This document shows, in pieces, positions 8,387 through 17,375 of a stretch of DNA of 64,000 bases. The notes beneath the pieces were generated by a model, which was not told the origin of the DNA, made no database searches, and saw nothing but the letters and a program-made list of their open reading frames with translations. Every line of letters starts with the position of its first letter. The first letter of the stretch is position 1. The stretch spans positions 292,352 through 356,351 of the forward strand of contig NZ_VTTO01000007.1 of assembly GCF_008364825.1 (NCBI RefSeq). The letters run 5' to 3'. This DNA is from Azospirillum sp. B21. Lineage in GTDB: Bacteria > Pseudomonadota > Alphaproteobacteria > Azospirillales > Azospirillaceae. Position numbers and translations under genes: made by a program.

Positions 8387-10981
8387 ATGAACGATCTGTT
8401 TGTCAGCTACCCGCATGCGGACGCGGAGATGGCGCGCCCTCTGGTCGAAGAGTTGAAGCGCCTCGGCCTTTCGGTGTGGTTCGACGAGCGGGAGATCGGC
8501 GACACGGATGCCATCACCCGGTCCATCGTCGACGGGTTGGGGCAGGCGCGCATGCTGGTGGCTTGGTACTCCCCGGCCTACGCACGCTCCCGCCCCTGCC
8601 AGTGGGAGCTGACGGCCGCCTACCTCGCCGCTCAGCATGAGGGTGGCGATCTGGCGCGCCGCATCCTTGTCGTCAACCCGGAATTGGGTGCCGACCACAT
8701 CCAGCCCGTCGAACTGCGGGACCGCCGGTATCTGGAGGGGACCGCCGATCCAGCCGATCTGGCCCGGCGCATCGCCCGGCGCCTGGACCGCGCGGCGACC
8801 TGGATCGGCGACATCCGCCCCTTGCAGGCGCCACCCTGGCTGGCGAGCAAGCGGCGCATCGGTTCCAACCGCTTCGTCGGCCGTGTGCCGGACCTCTGGA
8901 GCGTCCATGACGGGCTGACCGCCGCTGCCGTCACCGTCATCACCGGCGCGCGGCCCGGCGGCGACCTTGTGCAGGTCCAGGGCATGGGCGGCATCGGCAA
9001 GTCGATGCTGGCCGAGGAATATGCGCTGCGCTTCGGCGCCGCCTATCCCGGCGGCATCGTCTGGCTTTCGGCCTCGCGCACCGGCACGGTGGCCCCGGAC
9101 GGGCGCGAGGCGGAGGCGGAAGGCAGCGCCGGCCGTCACCTGTTCGATCTGGCCCTGCGCTTCGGCCTGCCCGTGCAGGGGATGGAGCCGTCCGCCGTCG
9201 CGGCGCAGGTCGGCCGCCATCTGGAAGCGCTGGGCAAGCCGTATCTGTGGATCGTCGACGATCTGCCGAGCGACGCCAACGCCGCCGTGCTGGCCCACTG
9301 GACGGCGCCCAGCACCAACGGCCGCACCCTGATCACCACGCGCGGCACCCGGCTGGACGGCTGCGGGACGATCCACCGGCTGGACGTGCTGACGCCGGAG
9401 GACGCTTTCCGCCTGCTCACCAGCCGCCAGCCGCCGCGTGACGAGGCGGAGCGTGCGATGGCCGCGGAGATCGTGGCCGAACTGGGCCGCCACGCCCTGG
9501 CCGTGGATGTCGCCGGCGCCGCCCTGCGCGCCATGAGCTATGCCGAATTTTTGAAAGAGCTGCGCAATCCCAGCGCCGACGCGCTGGTCCTGATGGAGGA
9601 ACTGGCGGGCGAGCTTCCGAACGGCCACCATCCCGGCATAGCCGTCACCCTGCTGCAAAGCATCGGCCGCCTCCGGCCGGAGGGCGTGCTGGTGCTGCAA
9701 CTCGCCTCCCTCCTGGCGTCCGACCCGATCCCGACGAAGTACATCGAGGCTGTCCTGGCAAAGCATGCGGGCGACAAGGCCGCCGGTCGCCGGATCGCCC
9801 TGCTGGGGATCCAGGCTGCCGAAGCGGAAGCGCTGGTGGACCGCCTTGGTCCAGAGGAGGTGACGGTCCACATCCTGACCACCCGCACGATGCGCCGCCA
9901 CGCTGCCGCTCCCGAAGATTTGCGGGCGGCGGCGGTGAGGGTGATGAACCGGGTGATGCCTGGGGCGGTCGATATTCGCAAGCATGCCGCGCTTGAACCG
10001 CTGATCGGACATGTCCGTGTGTTGACCGAGTCTGTGGACGATAAGGAAACCGCCTTACTTCTGGGCTGGCTGGGCTGGTACGAGAGTGAGCGTGGAGCTT
10101 ACGGCCCGGCAAACGCCGTTCGGCGGAGGGGGCTTGACGCCGTGCGCCATTTATATGGCGAGGAGCACCCGAACACCTTGACCTGCATGGACAATTTCGC
10201 TTCGACTCTCTGGAAGCAAGGTGATCTCGCCGGGGCGCGGAGGCTTCAGGAACAGGTTTTGGAAGTCAGCCGCCGCGTGCTCGGCGAGGAGCACCCGGAC
10301 ACCTTGACCTCCATGAACAATCTCGCTTCGACCTTGAGGGACCAAGGCGATCTCGCCGGGGCGCGGGAGCTTCAGGAACAGGTTCTGGCAGTCCGCCGCC
10401 GCGTGCTCGGCGAAGAGCATCCGGACATCTTGATCTCCATGAGCAATCTCGCTTCGACCTTCTGGAGCCAAGGCGATCTCGCCGGGGCGCGGGTATTGGA
10501 TGAACAGGCTTTGGCAGTCAGCCGTCGCGTGCTCGGCGAGGAGCACCCGGACACCTTGAACTCCATGAACAATCTCGCTGAGACCTTGAGGAGCCAAGGC
10601 GATCTCGCCGGGGCGCGGGAGCTTCAGGAACAGGTTTTGGCAGTCCGCCGCCGCGTGCTCGGCGAGGAGCATCCCAGCACCTTGATCTCCATGAACAATC
10701 TCGCTGAGACCTTGAGGAGCCAAGGCGATCTCGCCGGGGCGCGGGAGCTTCAGGAACAGGTTTTGGCAGTCCGCCGCCGCGTGCTCGGCGAGGAGCATCC
10801 CAGCACCTTGACCTCCATGAACAACCTTGCCAGGCTTCTTTTGAAGCAAGAGAATTCTGCTGAAGCGAGGGCGTTGTTTGAGCGGGCCCTTCCGGTCGCC
10901 CAACGCAAGCTTGGCAATGATCACCCGATCACCCAGGCTCACCAAAATGGCCTCGACTTTGTCACCTCCCTCCCCCGCTGA
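8387..10981 (+). CDS. TIR / NB-ARC-like STAND NTPase / TPR protein (candidate immune effector)
   Basis: An 864-residue three-part protein. Residues 1-130 are a TIR domain: LFVSYPHADAEMA, WFDEREIGD and PCQWELTAA, whose Glu (residue 74) matches the catalytic Glu of NAD-hydrolysing TIRs. About 180-450 form a STAND/NB-ARC NTPase with P-loop GMGGIGKS (199-206) and Walker B YLWIVDD (about 285-292). About 580-855 hold 42-residue TPR units of the kinesin-light-chain type (for example DLAGARELQEQVLAVRRRVL). Bacterial proteins of this design sense infection through the C-terminal repeats and deplete NAD through TIR. An antiphage role is inference from architecture. It stands alone, with no partner gene next to it. 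Confidence 0.85.
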   Translation: MNDLFVSYPHADAEMARPLVEELKRLGLSVWFDEREIGDTDAITRSIVDGLGQARMLVAWYSPAYARSRPCQWELTAAYLAAQHEGGDLARRILVVNPELGADHIQPVELRDRRYLEGTADPADLARRIARRLDRAATWIGDIRPLQAPPWLASKRRIGSNRFVGRVPDLWSVHDGLTAAAVTVITGARPGGDLVQVQGMGGIGKSMLAEEYALRFGAAYPGGIVWLSASRTGTVAPDGREAEAEGSAGRHLFDLALRFGLPVQGMEPSAVAAQVGRHLEALGKPYLWIVDDLPSDANAAVLAHWTAPSTNGRTLITTRGTRLDGCGTIHRLDVLTPEDAFRLLTSRQPPRDEAERAMAAEIVAELGRHALAVDVAGAALRAMSYAEFLKELRNPSADALVLMEELAGELPNGHHPGIAVTLLQSIGRLRPEGVLVLQLASLLASDPIPTKYIEAVLAKHAGDKAAGRRIALLGIQAAEAEALVDRLGPEEVTVHILTTRTMRRHAAAPEDLRAAAVRVMNRVMPGAVDIRKHAALEPLIGHVRVLTESVDDKETALLLGWLGWYESERGAYGPANAVRRRGLDAVRHLYGEEHPNTLTCMDNFASTLWKQGDLAGARRLQEQVLEVSRRVLGEEHPDTLTSMNNLASTLRDQGDLAGARELQEQVLAVRRRVLGEEHPDILISMSNLASTFWSQGDLAGARVLDEQALAVSRRVLGEEHPDTLNSMNNLAETLRSQGDLAGARELQEQVLAVRRRVLGEEHPSTLISMNNLAETLRSQGDLAGARELQEQVLAVRRRVLGEEHPSTLTSMNNLARLLLKQENSAEARALFERALPVAQRKLGNDHPITQAHQNGLDFVTSLPR
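10160..10859 (+). repeat. Tandem 126-bp TPR-coding repeats
   Basis: The 3' part of the TIR gene is made of 126-bp units (42 codons), with the GAG/GAA GAG CAY CC motif recurring every 126 bp. The units 10565-10690 and 10691-10816 differ at a single base, so at least one duplication is very recent. Outer units are more diverged. Confidence 0.9.
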
Positions 10982-11187
10982 CCCATAGGCGGTCACCTAT
11001 AGGGCTTTGCCCATTTCCGAATGGACAGGCGCCTCTTTCGGCGTCATCGCCGCGAAGGCGGGGAGCCAGGACACTCCGCGATGACGGCCGAATAAATGCA
11101 CTATTGTCAAAGGCTTGAAGACACTCGACCGGCGTCGCGCGCGGGCACCGGGGTGCCGCCACGCCGTTGCCGGCCGGAGGTCGTCGC

Positions 11188-11991
11188 TCAACCCGCCGCC
11201 CCTGGACCGGGAACCGCACCTGGCGGGCATTTGCCGAGGATGATCATGCCCAGCACCTCGTCCTTCGTCACGTCGGCGACGCGGGCGGTGCCGACCAGCT
11301 TGCCGTTCTTCATCACATGGATGCGGTCGGCAAGGTCGAACACGTCGTGGATGTCGTGGGAGATCAGGAAGATGCCGATGCCCTCCTGCTTCAGCTGCTT
11401 CACCAGCTCGCCCACCTGCTGGGTTTCGGCGGGGCCGAGCGCAGCGGTCGGTTCGTCCATGATCAGGACGCGGGCGTCGAAATGGATGGCGCGGGCGATG
11501 GCGACCGACTGGCGCTGACCACCGGACAGAGCCTTGACCGGTTCCTTGAAGCGGCGGAAATGCGGGTTCAGGCGGCCCATCACCTTGCGCGCCTCCGCCT
11601 CCATCGCGTGGTCGTCCAGCGTGCCCCAGGGGGTCAGCTTTTCCCGGCCGAGGAAGATGTTGGCGGCGGCGTCGACATTGTCGGCCAGGGCGAGGGTCTG
11701 ATAGATTGTCTCGATGCCGCAGCGCTTGGCGTCGCGCGGGCTCGTGATGTGGACAGGCTCGCCGTTCACCCGGATCTCGCCATGGTCGGCGGCATAGGCG
11801 CCGGACAGGATCTTGATCAGCGTCGATTTGCCGGCCCCGTTGTGGCCGAGCAGCCCGACCACCTCGCCGGGGTAAAGGTCGATGCTGACGCCGTCCACCG
11901 CCTTGATGCCGCCGAAGGCGATGGAAACGTCGCGCATCTCGACCAGCGGGCGGGTTGCCGTCAGCGGTTCCGACGTGGCGAGAGCGGTCAT
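11188..11991 (-). CDS. xylG: D-xylose ABC transporter, ATP-binding protein XylG
   Basis: A 267-residue ABC ATPase with a single nucleotide-binding domain: Walker A GHNGAGKST (49-57), Q-loop region TIYQTLALADN, signature LSGGQRQ (155-161), Walker B VLIMDEPT and switch His in LISHD. E. coli XylG has two such domains, but one-domain versions are usual in rhizobial-type sugar operons. The start at 11991 overlaps the xylH stop by 4 bases (ATGA). It is the last gene of the minus-strand xylose locus and energises XylFH uptake at the inner membrane. Ligand specificity rests on linkage to xylA and xylB. Confidence 0.88.
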   Translation of the reverse strand: MTALATSEPLTATRPLVEMRDVSIAFGGIKAVDGVSIDLYPGEVVGLLGHNGAGKSTLIKILSGAYAADHGEIRVNGEPVHITSPRDAKRCGIETIYQTLALADNVDAAANIFLGREKLTPWGTLDDHAMEAEARKVMGRLNPHFRRFKEPVKALSGGQRQSVAIARAIHFDARVLIMDEPTAALGPAETQQVGELVKQLKQEGIGIFLISHDIHDVFDLADRIHVMKNGKLVGTARVADVTKDEVLGMIILGKCPPGAVPGPGAAG

Positions 11992-13310
11992 TTCAACCCC
12001 TTGCGATAGAGCGTGTCGATGTAGACCGCGGCGACCAGGACGATGCCGACGACGATGTTCTGCATCGGCGCGTCCACCCCCAGCAGAACCATGCCGGACT
12101 GCAGCGACTGCATCACCAGCGCACCAAGCATCGCGCCCAGGATGGTGCCGACGCCGCCGGCCATCGACGTGCCGCCGATGATCGCCGCGGCGATGACGTA
12201 CAGCTCGTCCAGCGTGCCGTTGGCGTTGGTGGCGGCGTTCAGCCGGGCAGTGGCGATGCAGGCGGATAGGCCGCACAGCGCTCCCATCAGCCCGAACACC
12301 ATCACCAGCACGCGTTTCGTGTTGATGCCCGAAAGCTCCGCCGCCTCCGGGTTGCCGCCGATGGCGAAGACGTAGCGGCCGAAGCGGGTGCGCCGCGACA
12401 GGAAGGTCACGCCCACCCCCACCGCCAGCGCGATCAGCACCGGTATGGCGAAGCCGTGGGCCACGAAGGGAAGTCCGCCGTCGGTGGTCAGCCCTTGCGC
12501 CTCCATCATCCGGCGCACGACCGGGATGGGAAGTGGATAGGCGTTCACCACCAGCACCGCGCCGACGATGGCGGCGGCGACCAGCAGGATCACCACCCCT
12601 TCCGCCCACAAGGGCCGGACGGGAAAGCCGAAGCCGGCCCGCCGCCGTCGCGTCACGAGGATGGCCGCGACCGACAGCAGGATGGCGGCGATGCCGACCG
12701 CCCAGCTCGGGCCGGCGCCGATGGCGCCCTCGAACCCGCCGCCCAGCCGCTTGAACAGGCCGTCCATCGGCGCCACCGTCTGGCCGGTCGTTACCCACCA
12801 GGCGGCACCGCGCCAGACCAGCAGTCCGCCCAACGTGACGATGAAGGACGAGACGCCGAGATAGGCGATGACGGCGCCCTGCAGCGCTCCCACCGCTCCG
12901 CCGACGGCGACCGCCGCCATCACCGCCACCACCCAGGTCAGCGGATGGTCGAAGCCCCAGATCTCCGGCAGGATGCGGGCCTGGAGCACGCCCACCACCA
13001 TGCCGGTGAAGCCCAGGATGGAGCCCACCGACAGGTCGATGTTGCGGGTGACGATGACCAGCACCATGCCGGTCGCCATCACCGCGATGGACGCGGTCTG
13101 CACCGACAGGTTCCACAGGTTGCGCGGGGTCAGGAAGGCGCCGCCAGTCAGGATGTCGAAGCCGATCCAGACGACGGCCAGCGCCCCGATCATCCCGACC
13201 ATGCGGGTGTCCAGCTCCAGCGCGCGCAGGGCGTCGCCGATGCCGGCCCGCCGTCCGGCCGGCGCATCCGGAGAAGACGCCGGGGACAGGGTGGTGGACG
13301 GCTCGGCCAT
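11988..13310 (-). CDS. xylH: D-xylose ABC transporter, permease XylH
   Basis: A 440-residue integral membrane permease of the BPD_transp_2 type with about 10-12 hydrophobic segments. Family landmarks are RNIDLSVGSILGFTGM, AYLGVSSFIVTLGGLLVWRG and GGNPEAAELSGINTKRVLV, the last being the cytoplasmic loop that meets the ATPase. The ATG at 13310 shares one base with the xylF stop codon, showing translational coupling. Length fits XylH (about 390-440). A larger in-frame ORF reaching 13781 is only the antisense of xylF and was not used. Confidence 0.9.
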   Translation of the reverse strand: MAEPSTTLSPASSPDAPAGRRAGIGDALRALELDTRMVGMIGALAVVWIGFDILTGGAFLTPRNLWNLSVQTASIAVMATGMVLVIVTRNIDLSVGSILGFTGMVVGVLQARILPEIWGFDHPLTWVVAVMAAVAVGGAVGALQGAVIAYLGVSSFIVTLGGLLVWRGAAWWVTTGQTVAPMDGLFKRLGGGFEGAIGAGPSWAVGIAAILLSVAAILVTRRRRAGFGFPVRPLWAEGVVILLVAAAIVGAVLVVNAYPLPIPVVRRMMEAQGLTTDGGLPFVAHGFAIPVLIALAVGVGVTFLSRRTRFGRYVFAIGGNPEAAELSGINTKRVLVMVFGLMGALCGLSACIATARLNAATNANGTLDELYVIAAAIIGGTSMAGGVGTILGAMLGALVMQSLQSGMVLLGVDAPMQNIVVGIVLVAAVYIDTLYRKGLK

Positions 13311-14350
13311 CAGTTGCAGACCTTGACGCTGCCGGGCTTGACGCCCTGGCAGACCACGTCCTTGGTCACCCAGCCGGCATCGACCACGAGAGCGAGGTTG
13401 TCCTTGGTGATGGCGACCGGGGTCAGGAACAGGGAGGTCATCTTCTGTTTCTTCGGCCCGCCGTCGAAGGTCGTGGCGCCAGCGATGTCGGTCATCTTCT
13501 TGCCGCCGGCGAGATCCATGGCGATCTCGGCGGCGCGGCGGCCAAGCTCGCGTGCGTCCTTCCACACCGACACCGTCTGGGTGCCGAGTGCGATGCGGTT
13601 CAGCGCCGCCTTGTCCCCGTCCTGGCCCGACACCGGCACGGTCCCGGCCAAGCCCTGCGCCGCCAGCGCCGCAACGGCGCCGCCCGCCGTGCCGTCGTTG
13701 GAAGCGACCACGGCATCGACCTTGTTGCCGGTCTTGGTCAGGATCTGCTCCATGTTCTGCTGGGCGATGGCCGGGAGCCACTTGTCGGTGTAGGCCTCGC
13801 CGACATTCTTCACGTCGCCGCGGTCGATGGCGGCCTTCAGCACCTCCATCTGGCCGGCGAACAGGAAGTCGGCGTTGGGATCGGTGGAACTGCCCTTGAT
13901 GAAGGCGTAGTTGCCCTTGGGCTTCAGCGCGAAGACGCTGCGCGCCTGCAGCCGGCCGACCTCCTTGTTGTCGAAGGTGATGTAGAAGGCCGACGGGATT
14001 TCGATCAGCCGGTCATAGCCGACGACCGGGATGCCTTCCGCCGTCGCCTTCTCCACCGCCGGGCGGATGGCGTCGCCGTCCTGCGCCAGGATGATCAGCG
14101 CCTGGGCGCCGCGGGAGATCAGCGATTCGATGTCCGACAACTGCTTGGCCGGCGAGGACTGGGCGTCGGCCGACAGGTATTTGCCGCCGGCCTTCTCGAT
14201 CACCGCCTTGATCGCCGCCTCGTCGGTCTTCCAGCGCTCTTCCTGGAAGTTGGACCAGGACACGCCGACGGTGGTGCCGGCGGCGAGCGCGGTGGTCGAG
14301 GTCAGGGTCATGAACAGACCGGCTGCTGCTGCGGTAAGGCGGTGCTTCAT
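13310..14350 (-). CDS. xylF: D-xylose ABC transporter, periplasmic binding protein XylF
   Basis: A 346-residue periplasmic type I sugar-binding protein. It has a cleavable signal peptide (KHRLTAAAAGLFMTLTSTT, then ALA), then VGVSWSNFQEERWKTDEAAI, PAKQLSDIESLISRGAQALI and DGTAGGAVAALAAQGLAG, as in XylF. The start at 14350 is chosen because the in-frame extension to 14461 is encoded by a REPIN element and lacks a signal sequence. It heads the transport part of the xylose locus, 212 bp after xylA. That gap is filled by the repeat, which may tune expression between enzymes and transporter. Confidence 0.92.
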   Translation of the reverse strand: MKHRLTAAAAGLFMTLTSTTALAAGTTVGVSWSNFQEERWKTDEAAIKAVIEKAGGKYLSADAQSSPAKQLSDIESLISRGAQALIILAQDGDAIRPAVEKATAEGIPVVGYDRLIEIPSAFYITFDNKEVGRLQARSVFALKPKGNYAFIKGSSTDPNADFLFAGQMEVLKAAIDRGDVKNVGEAYTDKWLPAIAQQNMEQILTKTGNKVDAVVASNDGTAGGAVAALAAQGLAGTVPVSGQDGDKAALNRIALGTQTVSVWKDARELGRRAAEIAMDLAGGKKMTDIAGATTFDGGPKKQKMTSLFLTPVAITKDNLALVVDAGWVTKDVVCQGVKPGSVKVCN

Positions 14351-14414
14351 CGTGTTTCCTCCCTGTGTGGCCGCATCGGGGCGGCCTTGTTGATCGACGT
14401 GAAGTCTCCGATTT

Positions 14415-14530
14415 CCCCCTCTCCCCCCCGGGGAGAGGGTCGGGGTGAGGGGGATGCACATGCTGGATTTTTGTCGAAGGGCCGCGATGCGACCCCCTCA
14501 CCCTAACCCTCTCCTCGGGGGGGAGAGGGG
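14415..14530. repeat. REPIN: two inverted GC-rich palindromic repeats
   Basis: Two copies of a repeat (CCCCTCTCCCCCCCGGGGAG plus AGGGTCGGGGTGAGGGGG, and its inverse) lie head to head around a spacer of about 35 bp beginning ATGCACATG. They sit between xylA and xylF. This is the simple form of the family, without the two-hairpin insert. Such doublets are typical of REP sequences mobilised by RAYT-type enzymes; none is encoded here. Confidence 0.75.
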
Positions 14531-14562
14531 ACTTGGTACGGGGATTGTTGGACCATCCCCAT

Positions 14563-15885
14563 TCAAACGTACCGGTTGACGACGTTCTCCAGATACTCCT
14601 GCCGGCCGGAGCGGGGCTGGGGGTTGAGGCCCGAGGTCAGCGCCCGGTCGGCGAGCGTGGCGAGGTCGCGTCCGCCGGACAGGATCGCCTGTCCCTCCGC
14701 GCCGTCCCAGCCGGCGTAGCGCTCGGCCAGCGGTTTGGTCAGGGCGCCGTCCTCCAGCATCTGAGCCGCCTGCAGCAGGGCGCGGGCGCAGGCGTCGATG
14801 CCGCCGATGTGGCCGTGCAGCAGGTCCTCCGGGTCGAGCGACTGGCGGCGGATCTTGGCGTCGAAATTCAGGCCTCCGGTGGTGAAGCCGCCGCCCTTCA
14901 GGATGTCGTGCATGACGACTGTCAGCTCGCCGATGTCGTTGGCGAACTGGTCGGTGTCCCAGCCCAGCAGCGCGTCGCCGCGGTTCATGTCGAGCGAACC
15001 GAAGATGCCGAGCGCCAGCGCCAGCGCCACCTCGTGCTGGAAGCTGTGGCCGGCGAGGATGGCGTGGTTCTGCTCGATGTTCACCCGCACGTCGGCCAGC
15101 AGGTCGTAGCGCTCCAGGAAGCCGTAGACGGTGGCGACGTCGAAGTCGTACTGGTGCTTGGTCGGCTCGCGCGGCTTCGGTTCGATCAGGATCGGGCCGT
15201 CGAAGCCGATCCTGTGCTTGTGCTCCACCACCATCGCCAGGAAGCGGCCCATCTGGTCCAGCTCGCGCTTCAGGTCGGTGTTCAGCAGCGTCTCGTAGCC
15301 CTCGCGGCCGCCCCACATGACGTAGTTGGCGCCGCCCAGCGCATGGGTGGCCTCCAGTGCCGCGCGCACCTGCCCGCAGGCGTAGAGGAAGACGTCGGGG
15401 TCCGGGTTGGTCGCCGCACCGGCCATGTAGCGGCGGTGGGAGAACAGGTTTGCCGTGCCCCACAGCAGACGGACCTTGGCGGTCTCCATCTTGGCCGCGA
15501 ACAGTTCGGTGATGACTTTCAGGTTGTCGACGCTTTCGACCAGCGTGGCGCCCTCCGGTGCGGCGTCGAGGTCGTGGAAGCAGAAGAAGGGAACGTCGAG
15601 CAGGCGGAACATCTCGAAGGCGACATCGGCCTTGGCGCGCGCCGCCTGCATCGGGTCGAGGCCGGGGCGCATCCATGGGCGCAGGAAGGTCTCGCCGCCG
15701 AAGGGGTCGCCGCCCGGCCAGCAGAAGCTGTGCCAGTAGCAGGCGGCCAGCCGCAGATGGTCCTCCATCCGCTTGCCCAGCACCACACGGTCCTTGTCGT
15801 ACCAGCGGTAGGACAGCGGGTCGCGGCTGTCCGGTCCGCGATAGGCCACCGGGGACAGGTCGCCGAAGAATGAGGCGGTGCTCAA
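14563..15885 (-). CDS. xylA: Xylose isomerase
   Basis: A 440-residue enzyme converting D-xylose to D-xylulose in the cytoplasm. Landmarks are WPGGDPFGGETF, FCFHDLDAAPEG (catalytic His and Asp), VMWGGREGYETLLNTDL, ILIEPKPREPTKHQYDFD (metal Glu), NIEQNHAILAGHSFQHE and DMNRGDALLGWDTDQF. The start is taken as TTG at 15885: it overlaps the xylB stop, AAGGAG lies 8 bases upstream, and the resulting length (440) matches the family. The in-frame ATG at 15933 would add 16 residues inside xylB. It is coupled to xylB and followed by a REPIN. Confidence 0.93.
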   Translation of the reverse strand: MSTASFFGDLSPVAYRGPDSRDPLSYRWYDKDRVVLGKRMEDHLRLAACYWHSFCWPGGDPFGGETFLRPWMRPGLDPMQAARAKADVAFEMFRLLDVPFFCFHDLDAAPEGATLVESVDNLKVITELFAAKMETAKVRLLWGTANLFSHRRYMAGAATNPDPDVFLYACGQVRAALEATHALGGANYVMWGGREGYETLLNTDLKRELDQMGRFLAMVVEHKHRIGFDGPILIEPKPREPTKHQYDFDVATVYGFLERYDLLADVRVNIEQNHAILAGHSFQHEVALALALGIFGSLDMNRGDALLGWDTDQFANDIGELTVVMHDILKGGGFTTGGLNFDAKIRRQSLDPEDLLHGHIGGIDACARALLQAAQMLEDGALTKPLAERYAGWDGAEGQAILSGGRDLATLADRALTSGLNPQPRSGRQEYLENVVNRYV

Positions 15886-17333
15886 GACGCGAACTCCTTG
15901 GCAAGGGGGTAGAGCCGGCGCCAGCGCAGCCAAGCCTGGCTGTACGCATCGGTGCGGGCCGGATCGGGGGTGAAGGTCTCAAGGCGGCGGGGCTTGCGGC
16001 AGACGGTGGCGGGGGACTCTCCGGTTGCGGCCATGCGGCCGAGATGGGCGGCGCCGAGAGCGGCACCGACCTCGCCGTCCTCGATGCGGTGGATGGTGAC
16101 GCCCAGCGCGTCGGCGCAGATCCGCGCCCACAGACGCGAGCGGGAACCGCCGCCGGCAAGGTCGAAGGAAGTGGGCGCACCCGCCCCCAGCGCGACGAGG
16201 TTGTCGCGGGCGGCGAAGGCGACGCCTTCCAGCACGGCCTGTACCATGGCGTTCCGGCCGGTCTCCGCAGACAGGCCGGCGAACAGGCCGCGCGCGGTGG
16301 CGTCGTTGTGGGGGGTACGCTCGCCCGACAGGTAGGGCAGGAAGGCGACCGGCGACGGGCCGTCCACCGCATCGCCGAGCGGGGCCAGCAGCTCCGCCTC
16401 CGGCGCGCCGAGGGTGGAGGCGGCCCAGGCCAGCGAGGCGGCGGAGGACAGCATGACGCCCATCTGGTGCCAGACGCCAGACAGCGCGTGGCAGAAGGCA
16501 TGGACCGCCATCGCCGGGTTGGGCAGGAAGCGGTCCGTCGTTCGCCACAGCACGCCGGAGGTGCCGAGGCTGAGGAAGCCGTCGCCGGGCGTGATGGCGC
16601 CGAGCCCGACTGCGCTGGCCGCGCAGTCCCCCGCCCCGCCCGCCACCACCGGCGGCTCCCGCATGCCCCAGCGGCGGGCGAGATCGGGCGACAGCCGGGC
16701 GACGGCGTCGGAGCCTTCGGCCAGATCCGGCATGTGGGCGCGGGTCATGCCGGTGGCGGCGAGTAGGTCGTCCGACCAGTCGCGCCGGCCGACGTCGAGC
16801 CACAGCGTGCCGGAGGCGTCCGACATCTCCTCCACCATCGCGCCGGTGAAGCGCCAGCGGACATAGGCCTTGGGCAGCAGCACCTTGGCGAGTGCTGCGA
16901 AGATTTCCGGCTCCTCCTCCGCCACCCACAGCAGCTTGGGCGCAGTGAAGCCGGGCATGGCGATGTTGCCGCTGATGGAGCGCAGTGTCGGAAGGGTTTC
17001 CTCCAGCGTCGCGCATTGGCGGTGGGATCGGCCGTCGTTCCACAGGATGGCCGGGCGCAGCACCCGGTTGTCGGCGCCCAGCAGAACCGCGCCGTGCATC
17101 TGGCCGGAGAAGCCGATGCCGAGCACGGCGGCAAGGGCTGCCGGCTGGCGTTCGGCCAGTTCGTCCACCGCGGCGACGGCGGCGGAAACCCAGTCCTCCG
17201 GCTCCTGCTCCGACCACAGGGGATGGGGGCGGGAGACGGTGCAGGGGCGGGACGCGCTGCCGGCGACGGCCCCGTCGGCGTCGGTCAGAACCGCCTTGAC
17301 GCTGGATGTGCCGATGTCGATCCCGAGAAACAT
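15882..17333 (-). CDS. xylB: Xylulokinase
   Basis: A 483-residue FGGY-family kinase that phosphorylates D-xylulose to xylulose 5-phosphate for the pentose phosphate pathway. The N-terminus MFLGIDIGTSSVKAVLTDA carries the phosphate-binding loop. GIGFSGQMHGAVLL, ILWNDGRSH and the C-terminal ATP-site motifs LSLGTSGV and LAGGGSRSRLWARI are all present. It starts 42 bp after the LacI-type regulator gene and overlaps xylA, so regulator, kinase and isomerase look like one transcript. Confidence 0.94.
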   Translation of the reverse strand: MFLGIDIGTSSVKAVLTDADGAVAGSASRPCTVSRPHPLWSEQEPEDWVSAAVAAVDELAERQPAALAAVLGIGFSGQMHGAVLLGADNRVLRPAILWNDGRSHRQCATLEETLPTLRSISGNIAMPGFTAPKLLWVAEEEPEIFAALAKVLLPKAYVRWRFTGAMVEEMSDASGTLWLDVGRRDWSDDLLAATGMTRAHMPDLAEGSDAVARLSPDLARRWGMREPPVVAGGAGDCAASAVGLGAITPGDGFLSLGTSGVLWRTTDRFLPNPAMAVHAFCHALSGVWHQMGVMLSSAASLAWAASTLGAPEAELLAPLGDAVDGPSPVAFLPYLSGERTPHNDATARGLFAGLSAETGRNAMVQAVLEGVAFAARDNLVALGAGAPTSFDLAGGGSRSRLWARICADALGVTIHRIEDGEVGAALGAAHLGRMAATGESPATVCRKPRRLETFTPDPARTDAYSQAWLRWRRLYPLAKEFAS

Positions 17334-17375
17334 GACGGTCGACCTTATCTGATGCCCCTTCAGGCTTTGGTGTCT

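Noticed and set aside
10982..11187. Possible gene or terminator between the TIR gene and xylG
   Set aside because: Only an imperfect CCCATAGG/CCTATAGGG pairing without a T run, and no coding signal.
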